Assembly (NCBI RefSeq): GCF_030936135.1 | Contig: NC_082595.1 | Coordinates: forward strand, 23,759,930-23,823,929 | DNA: 64,000 nucleotides | Reading direction: 5' to 3' | Origin: Gavia stellata | Taxonomy: Eukaryota; Chordata; Aves; Gaviiformes; Gaviidae | Shown here: in pieces, positions 45,951 to 56,725 of the stretch | Layout of the letters: every line of letters starts with the position of its first letter | Position numbering within the stretch: the first letter of the stretch is position 1 | Translations under genes and position numbers: made by a program | The notes under the pieces: model-generated | The model's input: the letters and a program-made list of their open reading frames with translations, nothing else | What the model was told of the DNA's origin: nothing | The model's database searches: none

Positions 45951-48900
45951 ACACACCGAGTGGCAAGACGATGAATAATTTAACAAAAAGAATTATTCTG
46001 ACTGGAGTTGTGAACCGCCCTGCGGGCAAAACGCAGTGCAGGTACCTCGCATCGTTCCCGGCGTGCAGTCATTTCTAGAGGCAGATGAGGAGGGCTCAGG
46101 GGACTTTCCTCTTTTCCAAAGCCTCTCACTCAGAGATGTGTAACAGCCAGTGATTTATTGTGGCCTCCCTCCCGCCACTGTAGAATTGCCCCCAAGAGAA
46201 TATTCTCTAGTGCTTTCTCTGCTCCACATTCCTGTAATTGAAGTGACAGACTGTCTCCTCACATGGAGGAAACTAACATAATCGAATATACATTATAGAT
46301 AACATCATTTTGGAAAAAAGTCTTAACCCTTTTTCCAGCCTCATTACAAATATGAACACCCAGTTGTCCCAGCCACTGTTCTCAGTTATTTGCCCAACTA
46401 AAATATTTATTTAAGTCTTCCCTGATGAAACAGATCTTCCAGCTCCCTACTCCTGTGCTTATTTCAAACCTTAAAATGCTTTGGTACACTTGATCCACCA
46501 AACAAGGGGAGGCATCCACACATCACCATTCCCACATTCCGATCCTGGTTTTGCTACTGCTGTATTCAACGCTATAGCAACCCCCTTCCTCTGTGCTTCA
46601 ATCTTCCCCCCCTTTTATTTTTGGTTGTTTTGTTTGTTTGTTTGTTTGGCTTTCTCACACACTCACTGTTCTACCAATAAAATACCGAGAGCTATTGTTG
46701 TAACATTATGACAGATCATCTCTCTCCTACACCCCAGAACTGCATACAGTAGCCTAGACTGTCCCAAAAGTACAGAAAGAGACTATGAATTAAGTCAGTG
46801 CACCAGCCAGCTTCCCCAGTTCCCCCAGCAAGAAATTGGGGGTAGTGGGGTGTGTTAATTGAAAGGATATGCCAAAGTGAAATCACTACTGTCACCGATG
46901 TTTTATTGTCTTTTCCTAAATTACTATAAAACTGCAAGTTTTTTTTCTTGTTTACATATGCCACATATAGTTAGTTCTAGTACAGAAAGTTCCCCCTGAT
47001 AATGTGTATTGTTTTTCTTAAATTACTGAGGAGAGTGTTTTTCTTTTAACAGCAGAACTGAGTATTAGTTTTCTCACTGTATAAAATACAGAATTTTACT
47101 AACATACAAAATAATATACAAACATATAACATGAAATAGCTATTCATGACCTAGAACCATTATTAAACAGAGACAGTAAACCTATCAGTGCAAAAAAATG
47201 CAGCAACGTTCATTAAGTATTTTTCTTCTGTATTTTGTAAGAAGGATAATGTACTTCTACTGTGAAAATGTCATGAAGTATTTTCCAGTCCACTCATGAC
47301 TGGAAAAAGTTCAGTACCTAATTTTTTTTTTCCCCAATATACCTAACTGTCCTTAAAAAAAAAAAATCTCATTTCCCTATATAAAAAATTAACACATTTT
47401 GGAATACCAAAGAAATTCCAGAAACTTCAAGCAGTGTTAATACTATGTAGCATTCAAATATGTCAAGTGAAATAAGCCACATGACAACAGATTCCTGATC
47501 TACTGTCTCTATTATCCACCTGCTATCTCAAGTATCATTCCATTCCTGAGCAAAACAGTAGAAAAGCTGGTGAAGGAATAAGTTATTAATAAATTAAAGG
47601 ACAGATTGAATGACAAGAGAAAGACAATGCACCTCAAACAAACCCGATTACTCAATCCATTCAGTTATTTTTACTTTAAAAAGAACAAATTAGAATAACA
47701 CCTTTGTCAGTCATGTGACTATATCATGGCAATAAAATATAGACTGATGCAGTGGTAAACAATGCACCTGCTAGGGGAATAACAACTAGTTAAGCCAAAA
47801 CACAGCTTCAGAAGTAGGCATCAGTCAGAAATTGTGAGCAAATGATAATGCTTTTAGTGACAACCTACAGAATTAGTTCAGTATTGTGGCTATTAAATAT
47901 CTTAGTGATCTGCAAGTTGAATCACCCTACTCTCCTATATTAAGCTGGCTCTAGCATTCATTGGGACCTGTCTGTGAACTATTCTAATGAATAATCTGGC
48001 ATAAAATTAATGTAGTTTTAAAAAAAGCCTTAAAAAACCAAATCAGAGCAATGGATGGCTTTCTGCTGTCTTAGTGAGATGTCCCGGCTCAGCAAGGGTT
48101 CTGATGAACACCAGAAAAGAGTGGGGGAACCTCATGTTTTGTGGAGTGGGCAACTGTTAGATCAGCTCATCCACCAGACTTGACTTTGTCCTGAAGATTG
48201 AGGATTCGTAAAATACAGGAGGTAGAATGTGGTATCTCAGTGAAAGGTTTTGGAATCAGAGCAGACAAGCACCGCAATCATAGGAATTAGAAAGGTGCAA
48301 CTACCCTGATGGTACAACTTACCGTTGCACAAAAGGTCCAGTTAGGAAACCTTTTATCACTCCCAACACAACATCATTGCAAAACCTGAATATTAGAGAA
48401 TGTGTAAAGGGGTCTAGGGGTAAAAGAATTTTTTTTTTTCCTTGGTAGCCATTGCTACAACAAATTCAGGTATTCTAAATGTAATTCTCTAAAGTGTCAT
48501 TGCTAGAACATGACGAAAATTCATAAGAGAGCCTCAAAACAGAATGAGCAGCTTACACCTCTTCAGCCTCACCTGTTCACATTAAGAATTTATTTGTATT
48601 GCTGTTTTGTTTAAGTTTTAGAAGAAAACCTCAGGATTTTGCCTTCTGTGTTTCTACCTAGCCTCCTCGACACCAGCACTAGGTACTCAAATTGACACAA
48701 AGACAGCATGCGGTTCTGCTACAATTCCAAGTCCTTCAGTTGAGTATCAAATCTGTGACTGACTGCACCTCAGTTTTTAAGCCTGCTTATTACACTGATA
48801 ACACTGTCAGTTCTGTAAACATTGTTTCAAATTCACTGATGTAAACACACTTCATCATCACCATTAAGAATTAGATTATTACATCAGAGCATAATCAAAT

Positions 48901-49760
48901 AAGAACATGGCATTTTCTGTTATTTTGCCATATTGCTGATCTTTCAAGAGCATCAGCTAGATCATTCATGTGCATTGCTGTCACTGCAGCAAGAAGACAG
49001 AAAAAGGAATAGACCTACTGTTGTAAAACAACAAAAAAAGTTTTTTCAAAAAAAAAAAAAATTAGACTACAGGAATGTAACTACTTTCTCAAACCAAAAA
49101 AAAAAAAATTCTAAAGCCCTTTTTAATCTACTAGCACAAGCCATGTTACCAGACACAGAATTTAATTCCTCATGAAAACAGAACAAAGAAATCAGGCATA
49201 GATGTTCAAACACTGGTGCAATTTGTAACAGTACAACAACTAAAGCAGCAGTAGATTTTCCATTTCTTGATAGCCTCAAGTGGAGAAAGGATGATTAAAG
49301 CTGATACCTACAGAAAGCTGAGCAGCTGCATTTTTTTAACACAGAGTCAACCGGGCAAAATTAACGGCCAACATTGTTTTGCAAACTGTACTCTACACAG
49401 CTCTGAAAGGTTATTTCACCAACAAAACCCCGTTTCAGCTCAAAATTAGTTTCAGCAAAGTTATTTTGCACAAACATCACCGTAAGCTCCTCAGACATCA
49501 AACTGCATTAATTATCAGTAGGTTTCTGTACCACAAAACTTTCAAGGGGCAGTGTTTTTCAAAGGCTTGTTTGGAGAACAGAAACATCCCACCAGTTTTA
49601 GTCCTGACAGGGCACCTGCGAATGGAATCACTTGCCTGCTCCCCCACAAACAACCTTAACCAAAGCTCCTCAGGCTACACCTCAAAACGGTTAACAGAGG
49701 TCAGGACAGAGCCTCTGCTTCGGTGAGGAAAATTAACTTTCTAAAAAAAAAAAAAAAAAA
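45951..49760. other. Intergenic spacer between SPAST and DPY30 promoters
   Basis: No gene is supported on either strand. Contents: a (GTTT)n-like stretch near 46,622-46,650, poly-A/T runs at 47,317-47,367, 49,049-49,062 and 49,096-49,109, and an 18-A run at 49,743-49,760 that abuts the DPY30 CpG island. About 47,480-47,960 weakly resembles the internal part of an old CR1 LINE. Confidence 0.6.
47480..47960 (+). mobile_element. Possible degraded CR1 LINE internal fragment
   Basis: The stretch 'aagctggtgaaggaataagt' followed by a 'cctcaaacaaacccgattac' segment resembles the diverged reverse-transcriptase part of ancient CR1 elements. The similarity is weak and the boundaries are guesses. It could be unique sequence. 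Confidence 0.3.
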
Positions 49761-50520
49761 GCCTCAGTCAGAGCCGCTTGGCATAATACCAACTACCCTA
49801 CCAAACGCGGACCAAGACCGGCCAGGGCCTGACGACAGCCCCGCAGCAGCCACTGCCACCACGCTTCTCTCGGCCCCTCTCTGACCGTTGAAGAGCCGCC
49901 GCGCGACCCGCACCGCCCAGCGAACCGCCTCCACGCGCCCACCCGCCAATGGCGAGGGGGCTGAGAAGGGAGAAGGCCCCGCCCGGGGATGATAACATCC
50001 GCGGCCGCTCGAACTTCCCATCTGTTTTCCCCCGCCCCGCAGGCCGGTTCTCAGGGATGGGCGGGGCCCCATCCTGCGCAGGCGCAGTTCGCCGGGGGTC
50101 CGTGGAGGCAGCGCGACTGTTTCACTTACGTCAAAACAATTTACGACACCGTCGCCAGGGGCTCTGGTTGCTGTGGAGAGGCTCTCGGTGCCCCGCCACA
50201 GCGCCGGTTTCCCGCCCCACAGAGCCCCGGACCCAGCGGCGGGTGAGAGCGGCGCGGGGGGGCCGCCTGTTCCCCACGGGGCGGTTGGGGCATAGGCGGG
50301 GCCGGCGCCCGCACATGGCCCGCGGTGCGGCGGGGTCCCAGCCCGGCCCCGCCGGCGGGGGGTCCCGGGGTAGTGGCGCTGTACCGCGGCGGGCAGGCGT
50401 GCGGGGCAGGGAAGGAAGGAAGGAAGGAAGGGGGTGTCTCCGCCTTTGCGCGGGCGCTCCCGGCCGGGCAGGGGAGGGGGCCGTCGCTGGGGACTCTTGC
50501 TTTAAATGACGAATGCCGTA
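49761..50520 (+). promoter_or_regulatory. DPY30: DPY30 CpG-island promoter
   Basis: This is a dense CpG island with no TATA box. It has a CCAAT box at 49,946-49,950, an NRF1-type palindrome TGCGCAGGCGCA at 50,075-50,086, and a CRE/ATF-like TTACGTCA at 50,126-50,133. A strong donor CGG|GTGAGA at 50,243 is the likely end of non-coding exon 1. The arrangement suits a broadly expressed housekeeping gene. A (GGAA)5 tract lies at about 50,410-50,429 in the presumed first intron. Confidence 0.7.
50100..50242 (+). other. DPY30: Putative DPY30 non-coding exon 1 (5' limit uncertain)
   Basis: The right edge is set by the donor GGCGG|GTGAGAGC, which would join to the acceptor TTTCTGTAG at 50,739. The left edge is unknown; I placed it near the NRF1/CRE cluster. 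The interval contains no ATG, so no upstream ORF is expected for DPY30. Confidence 0.4.
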
Positions 50521-50739
50521 TTTTCTAATCCCGGTGCTGTTTTCTTCAGCGGACGTAACGCGAACCTTAAGTCACTTCTCAATTTTGTGTGCGGGAAAAA
50601 CGTGTACAAGTTTGGCAGGGGGGGAGCCCAGAGCAACTCTGTAGGCTCTCGAGTAATTGTGCCTTAGTAACCAAGCGATGCAATATCAAGTCAGCTAACA
50701 CTGGTCTTCATCTCAACTTGCTGACCAATTTTTCTGTAG

Positions 50740-50820
50740 CTTTCCAAGGTTACTGTACGTCCAGCAAATTCCACATTTCAAATCATGGAGACGGAACAGA
50801 TTATGGAGGGACAGCCACAG
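50740..50820 (+). CDS. DPY30: DPY30 exon 2 (start codon; coding from 50785)
   Basis: The acceptor TTTCTGTAG precedes 45 bases of 5' leader, then ATG at 50,785 and 12 codons ([12 protein letters not shown]). The donor is CAG|GTATTG. Confidence 0.93.
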
Positions 50821-53800
50821 GTATTGCAAGAAATGTTTTGTGAGGATCATGCTACATGCATAAAAGGAGCATTTTCAGTTTGCTGACTATGCGTTATTTT
50901 ACAGGTTCCAGAAAATCCCCATTCTGAATATGGTCTCACTGAAAATGTAGAGGTAACAAAGATTTTGTTGCTGTAAAGTACAGTGGAAGTCACATTCCTG
51001 ACCAAGGGTAAAAATGTTGAGTCTTGAGTCTAACTTCAGCAAATGTAATGTTCCCGAGAAAGTTACATGGAAACGGAACCAACAGATACTAGTCCCTTGC
51101 ATAACTGGCTGTTAATATATTTTCTGTTGTGTTGCTTCCATTATACTAAATGGCACTGAAGTAAATAATGAACCTTTTAATGAGGTGGTGTTTTTCGGGA
51201 CGTATCCTATGATCGCTATCTATCCTATCGCTGTCTGTTATATATATATAAAAAATATGTTATGCCACAAAAAGTCAGCCAGACTTTTATTACAGGAAGG
51301 GGAATAGGAGGAGTTGATGGCATTTCTATGGAAGTATCAAAGGATAAAAAGGATTCTTTTCATATTCTTGTCAATAGAAATATTGGATCGGAATAATCCA
51401 AGTTATCTTTAATTACTTATGTTGAGAAAGAGTAGACACAATCCATTCTCTCCGCTGTTGGTAACAGTGTGGATTAGGATAATAACTCTATGACTTTTTT
51501 TACTATTCCTTATTGAAGAAATGCCTTCAGTCTCCCTCTGTTATAAGCTCCTAGTCTATGCTAAGCTTTTGCAGAAACTTTTCTTACAACATCCTTTGTG
51601 ACTCATCTTCCTGATAACTGCTTGCCTGTATGCCTCAACTTCCACTACAGAACCATAACATGTGGGATACATTGGTCCTGTATCGGTAGATCCGTGTATG
51701 TTGCATTCAATACGTTTGGTTTACTGGCAGTGATAGGGTATCCTTTTTTTAAATACAGTTAATGGTGTAAGATGATTCAGCACTTCTTAACCAAAAGGCA
51801 CCTGGAAGCATTTTGCATATGTTTTCTTCAAAGTGTCCATCTGTACTTTAATAGAGCATGGTCTCAAAGTGGTTAACTTTAATAGAGTCCTCTTTGTCAG
51901 ACTTCACCTGAATTTCTTGTTCTTTTAGCATTTTGTGTTAGAAGTGCGTGCATGCAGGAACCATTTAAATGAGACCGCTCTTGTTAGTAGTCATTCCTGT
52001 CTTGGTGTAGAATTTAAATCTGTGAATGCAACAGCAGAAATAAAAATGATAGAGACTGGGTGTCTTCTGCTTTAGAAAACTTAAGACTTCCTAACATTGT
52101 TTCCCAAAACATAAGAATTTAACATAAGGCTCCTCTGGATTAGGTTTTTGTGCAAGGAAAAATACGCACTTAAATTTTCTGAAAAGCTATAAAGAAGTTA
52201 TTGCCAGTGAATTGCAGAAAGATGGGTACTTTGTTTGCACACACACTTCAAAGTAGATGTCGCTCCTATTACCAATGTTAATTCACTTCTTTTTTCTGCT
52301 TCAGAGGATAGTAGAAAATGAGAAAATAAATGCAGAGAAAACATCAAAGCAGAAGGTGGATCTTCAGTCATTACCCACACGTGCCTACTTGGATCAGACA
52401 GTTGTACCTATCTTGCTACAGGGACTTGCTGTTCTTGCAAAAGAAAGGTAAAATGCTTCAATGTTCCTTCTGTTCTTAGGAAAAAAGTAGGTCTCAAACT
52501 TGGGTGGTATGTCACCTTTTCAGACCTCGCACACCAGACATGGTTTTGCTAGTTGTAAGAAAGCCATTGTAACAGGTTTATGAACCTATGAATTACTATG
52601 ATTGACCATGCAGGACGTGTTCCTCACTTAGGTGCATACAGCATGATAAGAGCTATTTATGGTATTTGTGATCTTCCAATGAGGTATGCTACTGCAAAGG
52701 TTTTGGAGGGAAAAGTGTATTTTTTTAAATTAATTTTATCATATAATTCACCACAGAGAAGCAAGGCAAGAAGTTGCTCTAGTTTTGAACAAGATTTTCA
52801 TAGTGTGGAATTATAAAGAGTTCTGCTTGCCATTTAAAAGAAAGACAGGCAGACAAATGGGGCCTGATATGCATCTTTATCAGAGATTAAAACACTTTCT
52901 AAAGGATGAGGCTGACCCTGCACTGTCAACACAGTAGGTAGCAAACTGATAGTTTATCCTTTGCCGTCAAGGCGCCCCAAATCTCTTATCAGTCAATGTA
53001 GAAGGGTATTGTTCAGTAATAGCAAACTGTTGTTCATCTTACTCAAATTAATTTCTAGTGTTTTGGTGTATCTGAACTATTGGTGAGTCATGCTGCATGT
53101 AACCATTTCTCAGTTTTGCTGAAATAACATTATCAAAAGCTGATATGAATGACCATAATCACATCACAGTACCTACAGGCAGAACAACCATCAACGGTGT
53201 CTTAACCTCAAAAGGAGTTGTGAATTTGAACTGCATTGTACAGACAGCTAATTAGGCAAAAGAGCATCTCGGAAGGTACACCCTGGGTGTACACTTGAGC
53301 AGTGTGCAGATCTTCAGTTGATATCTGTGGGAGTTCTGCTGCAGACTGAACGTAAAACACAGCCTGAGGTGGATACCCCACACTTACAGTTTGGATACTT
53401 GTGTTGTAGACAAACTTTTTTTTTTAAAAAAAAATCTCTCTTCACTATGAAAGGAGCTGTTCTTTATGGGTACTCATCACAGGAGTGAAATTGGAACATT
53501 GATAGAAGAGGTTAGGGAACATATAGGAATAAAACCTAACAGTATCAAACTGCCAAGGTCAAAGTGGCTATTCAGTTGAGCATATTAAAACCTCAGGGGT
53601 GAAAAAGCTGAACTATCAGCTCTGCTGTATAATCTTCTGTTTAAAATTGAACTGGAAAGTAACTAATGGATGTTAATTTATTTTTCTAAGGAATATAGAG
53701 ATGTTCAGGGAACAGCCCAGTGCATCTGATGACTATGCCTGGAATTCAGTAGAAATTATCATCCAGGATAGTGAGCATATGGATAAATGAAATATTTGGG

Positions 53801-55740
53801 AGGAGTCAACACAACTTTTGTCAGGTCTTGTAGGTCTCTTGGAGTTCACTGAAGGAGTTAGTGAGCACACATAAACAGGAATCCAGATGATACAGTCTGT
53901 TTAAATTTCCAAAAGGTTTCTGTCACAGTCATTCACTAAAAGGTTTTACAGAGAGTTAGTTGCTGTGGGGTTAAAGAAAAAGCTTTTATATGTCTTATAC
54001 GAGACAGAGAGTAGAAGTAAATGGTGAATTTTCATGGTGAAATGAGCTCAACATTAGAATCCTGGAAAGGATAATTTATAACAATTTGAAGAAGTGGCTC
54101 ACAAAATTTGTTAATGATGCTGAGTTTTACAGAATAGGTTGGGGTTTTCTGTTTGGATTTTTTTTAGGTTGATCGATTGTAAATAATTGCATGGGAACTT
54201 CATAAACTTGATGTGAAACTATGGAAAACTGCTATGAAAAATTGAAACTGACAAAAAGTGAAAGATTGAATACAAATAAACCAAAAATGATGCACCTAGG
54301 AGGGTAATAAATACCCTAATGCTATTGAAAAAATGATAGATTCTGAGCTGACAATTACCCTTGTGAAAAAATTTCTTTAAACTGTTAAACATATATGTCA
54401 GTGCATTGCTCAATCAAAACTAAGTTCTGAATGGTAGGACTTAGAAATTGAAGGGGTAAAAACAAGCATAATGTTACTATTTAAATTTGTAATGTTCTTG
54501 TATTTTTTAATATTGTGTGTAATTCCAATTCCCCTGTATGCTGGCAGAATGTGAAAAAGTAAGAAGAGTGACAAGGTGGTCAGAAGTATGGAATGCTGTC
54601 AGTATACGAAGTGACTGAATAGATGATACCTAGGAAAGAGACTTCTGTGAGAGAATATATTAGGAACCTGTTAAATCATGAATGGCATAGAATTGAGATG
54701 GATTGTTTATTATCTCTTCTGATATAGTAATCAAATTAAGCGAAGCAGGTAGCAAGTCATGAACAAAAGGAGGTGATCCTTCACAGGTCACATAATTAAG
54801 CTATATAACTTTCTGTCTCAGGTTGAGAACATTAAAATTTTATTTGGGCTCAAGGGGCAACTGGTCAAAGTTGTAGAGGAATCCACCCAGGACTATTAAA
54901 GGTGCTTGCTCAGAAAGCTGGGAAATGCTTGGAAGCCAAAAGGATGGTCCAGAGAAGTATCTCTTCACACTTCCATTTTTTTCATGTTCATAGGCATATT
55001 TGTTCACTGCCAGACCTTTGGTCTGACCCAGTGTGGAATAAGTTTGTCATTTATTCTGTGGACAGAATCCATATTAGCAGGATTCATGCACTGTAGCTGG
55101 AGGAGCTTTTTTAAAAAAACTTAGGGACTATGGCCAGTGATCAAAAGTGTTTATTATTGACTACTTGCAAGTTACAGCACTTCTCAAATTTAAAGTTTTT
55201 GTTGATGTTTCGTTGTGTTCATTTCAGTTGTCAGAAACCATGAAAATAGCTCTAATGCACAAAGCTACACAGTAACCATTTGAAGAAAATGAAGCAAGAC
55301 AGCACTGACAGATTAACTTTTACTTTATATAGCATGAGTTAAAGAAATAGGCAAATGCATGTAACTTCCAATGATGTGCATACAGTATTTACACTTACGG
55401 ACTATACCCTAGTTCTAGGTATATAACTGTTGTAGCAATTTAGTAACACTGAACCAATGGTGACTAAGACTCCTCATTAAAAACTTTCTCATCAGACATA
55501 AACTGGAAATTTACAGGGCAAGTCTAGGTAGTTGGTCATCCCTAAATCAATGCTTGTAAGTATTTGGGAGGAGTTATGTTGCTTTTAAGGGAAAGTGGTT
55601 AGTTCTTCAGCTACCTAATTTCATACAAGAAAAAATAATTGCTTTTGATTTACTTTTTTCTTTACAGACCGCCAAATCCCATTGAATTTCTAGCAGCATA
55701 TCTTTTAAAAAACAAGGCACAATTTGAGGACCGAAATTAA
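50785..55740 (+). CDS. DPY30: DPY30, SET1/MLL histone methyltransferase subunit (complete, 4 coding exons)
   Basis: DPY30 is a small nuclear protein that dimerises and binds the C-terminal helix of ASH2L in SET1/MLL (COMPASS) complexes. It boosts H3K4 methylation and also occurs at the trans-Golgi. Exons 50785-50820, 50905-50952, 52305-52447 and 55668-55740 join in phase to 300 nt, or 99 residues plus TAA, the same length as the human protein. The conserved part runs from [20 protein letters not shown] to the end NKAQFEDRN. It includes the DPY-30 dimerisation motif (about 52-95: [20 protein letters not shown] then [19 protein letters not shown]). The N-terminus ([17 protein letters not shown]) is more variable. 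The start has a good context (A at -3, G at +4). The gene is divergent from SPAST, as in other vertebrates. Identity is certain. Confidence 0.98.
50905..50952 (+). CDS. DPY30: DPY30 exon 3
   Basis: This 48-nt exon encodes [16 protein letters not shown]. The acceptor is TTTTACAG and the donor GAG|GTAACA. It is separated from exon 2 by an intron of only 84 bp. Confidence 0.96.
50953..52304 (+). other. DPY30: DPY30 intron 3
   Basis: This 1,352-bp intron contains a short TA dinucleotide run near 51,238-51,252. No repeat family or exon was recognised. Confidence 0.85.
52305..52447 (+). CDS. DPY30: DPY30 exon 4 (DPY-30 motif)
   Basis: This 143-nt exon runs from [20 protein letters not shown] to VLAKE. 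The acceptor is TGCTTCAG and the donor AAAG|GTAAAA. It carries most of the dimerisation and ASH2L-binding helices. Confidence 0.97.
52448..55667 (+). other. DPY30: DPY30 intron 4
   Basis: This 3,220-bp intron's second half (about 53,690-55,060) is an old CR1 LINE relic in sense orientation. The first part shows nothing recognisable. Confidence 0.85.
53690..55060 (+). mobile_element. Ancient, heavily mutated CR1 LINE relic
   Basis: Several separated stretches match, in the right order, the reverse-transcriptase region and 3' end of old CR1 elements like those in turtles and crocodilians. These are 'aaatttccaaaaggtttctg' near 53,903, 'caaaaatgatgcacctagga' near 54,282, 'gaagtatctcttcacac' near 54,953, and 'cctttggtctgacccagt' near 55,014. 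The reading frame is destroyed by many stops and indels. It is much older than the CR1 copies at 10,731 and 56,447. Boundaries are approximate. Confidence 0.75.
55668..55740 (+). CDS. DPY30: DPY30 exon 5 (C-terminus and stop)
   Basis: This exon encodes [20 protein letters not shown] then EDRN and TAA at 55,738-55,740. The acceptor is CTTTACAG. A 3'UTR of roughly 150-220 bases probably follows. Confidence 0.97.
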
Positions 55741-55950
55741 CTCCATAAAAATGAGGACAATTTGGCTGCTAGACTGAAATGCTCATTTGCCGCAACTTGT
55801 TTTCTGCTGTAAAAATCCTTTGGAACCATGATGTCTTTCTTAATCACACAATTTGCTTTACCTTTTGAGTTATTTAATAAAGAACACTTTACATTTAATT
55901 TGTTCACTTGTTTTAAACTAGCTTCTAAGAGACTTTCAAAATAAAGTACT
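55741..55950 (+). other. DPY30: DPY30 3'UTR with polyadenylation signals
   Basis: AATAAA hexamers occur at 55,876-55,881 and 55,940-55,945, about 136 and 200 bases after the stop. Another lies near 56,358. Either of the first two would give a short 3'UTR typical of DPY30. Which one is used cannot be told from the sequence. Confidence 0.6.
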
Positions 55951-56446
55951 GGAACTGCACTGCTGGATGAAAGTCTGAATAATTCCATGGGGCTACATCA
56001 CCTGAACGCATGAAACAAAAGAGAGCAATTTATTATGGGAATCACATGGGTGATAATGTATCTAACTTAATTTGATTTACATAGCACCCTCCACATGCAA
56101 CATGCCTAAACAGAAAACAAACAAATTAAGAGCAGTTAGAATTTATTTTGAGGAAGCATTGATTAAGTAGAGAGGAGAGAACTTGTTTCAGAACACCAGG
56201 AAATGGGTTTACTTAAAACAAACAATCAAATTCAGCAGCTGAACAGACCACCTGTGGACAGCATCCAATGTTTCAGATATTTACATTAATGAGGTGTGCT
56301 GTTCAGCATTTGTCATTTATCTCCTGTGTCTGCTGTGCTGCATTTAACTGAAACACAAAATAAAGTTTGAAGGGACTTAACAAAGGTTCTGTAATTCACT
56401 TCTCTGTACTGCTACTCCGTAGTTGGAGTGTTCTTTCTCTGTCGAA

Positions 56447-56690
56447 GAATCATAGAATATCCCAAGTTGGAATGGGCCTATAAGGATCATCAAGTCCAAC
56501 TCCCTCTTCCTTGCAGGACTACCTAAAACTAAACCATATGACTAAGAGTGTCATCCAGATACTCCTTGAACTATGACAGGCTTGGGGCTGTGATCACTTT
56601 CATGCGGAGCCTGTTCCAGTGACTGACTAATCTCTCAGTGAAGAACCTTTTCCTAATGTCTGAGACAATCCTAATCTACCCAGTAAAATA
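56447..56690 (-). mobile_element. CR1 LINE 3' fragment
   Basis: It begins with 'aatcatagaat', the reverse of the CR1 tail. It continues through 'aagttggaatgggcctataa' and 'catcaagtccaactccc' to 'agtgaagaaccttttcctaa', the standard CR1 3' region read in reverse. It is 5'-truncated and non-coding. A C homopolymer lies just beyond its 5' edge. Confidence 0.9.
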
Positions 56691-56709
56691 CCAAGTATTC
56701 TGATCCACG

Positions 56710-56725
56710 CCCCCCCCCCCCCCCC
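56710..56725. repeat. C homopolymer (16)
   Basis: An uninterrupted run of 16 C directly follows the diverged 5' end of the neighbouring CR1. Its length is prone to sequencing and replication error. Confidence 0.9.
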
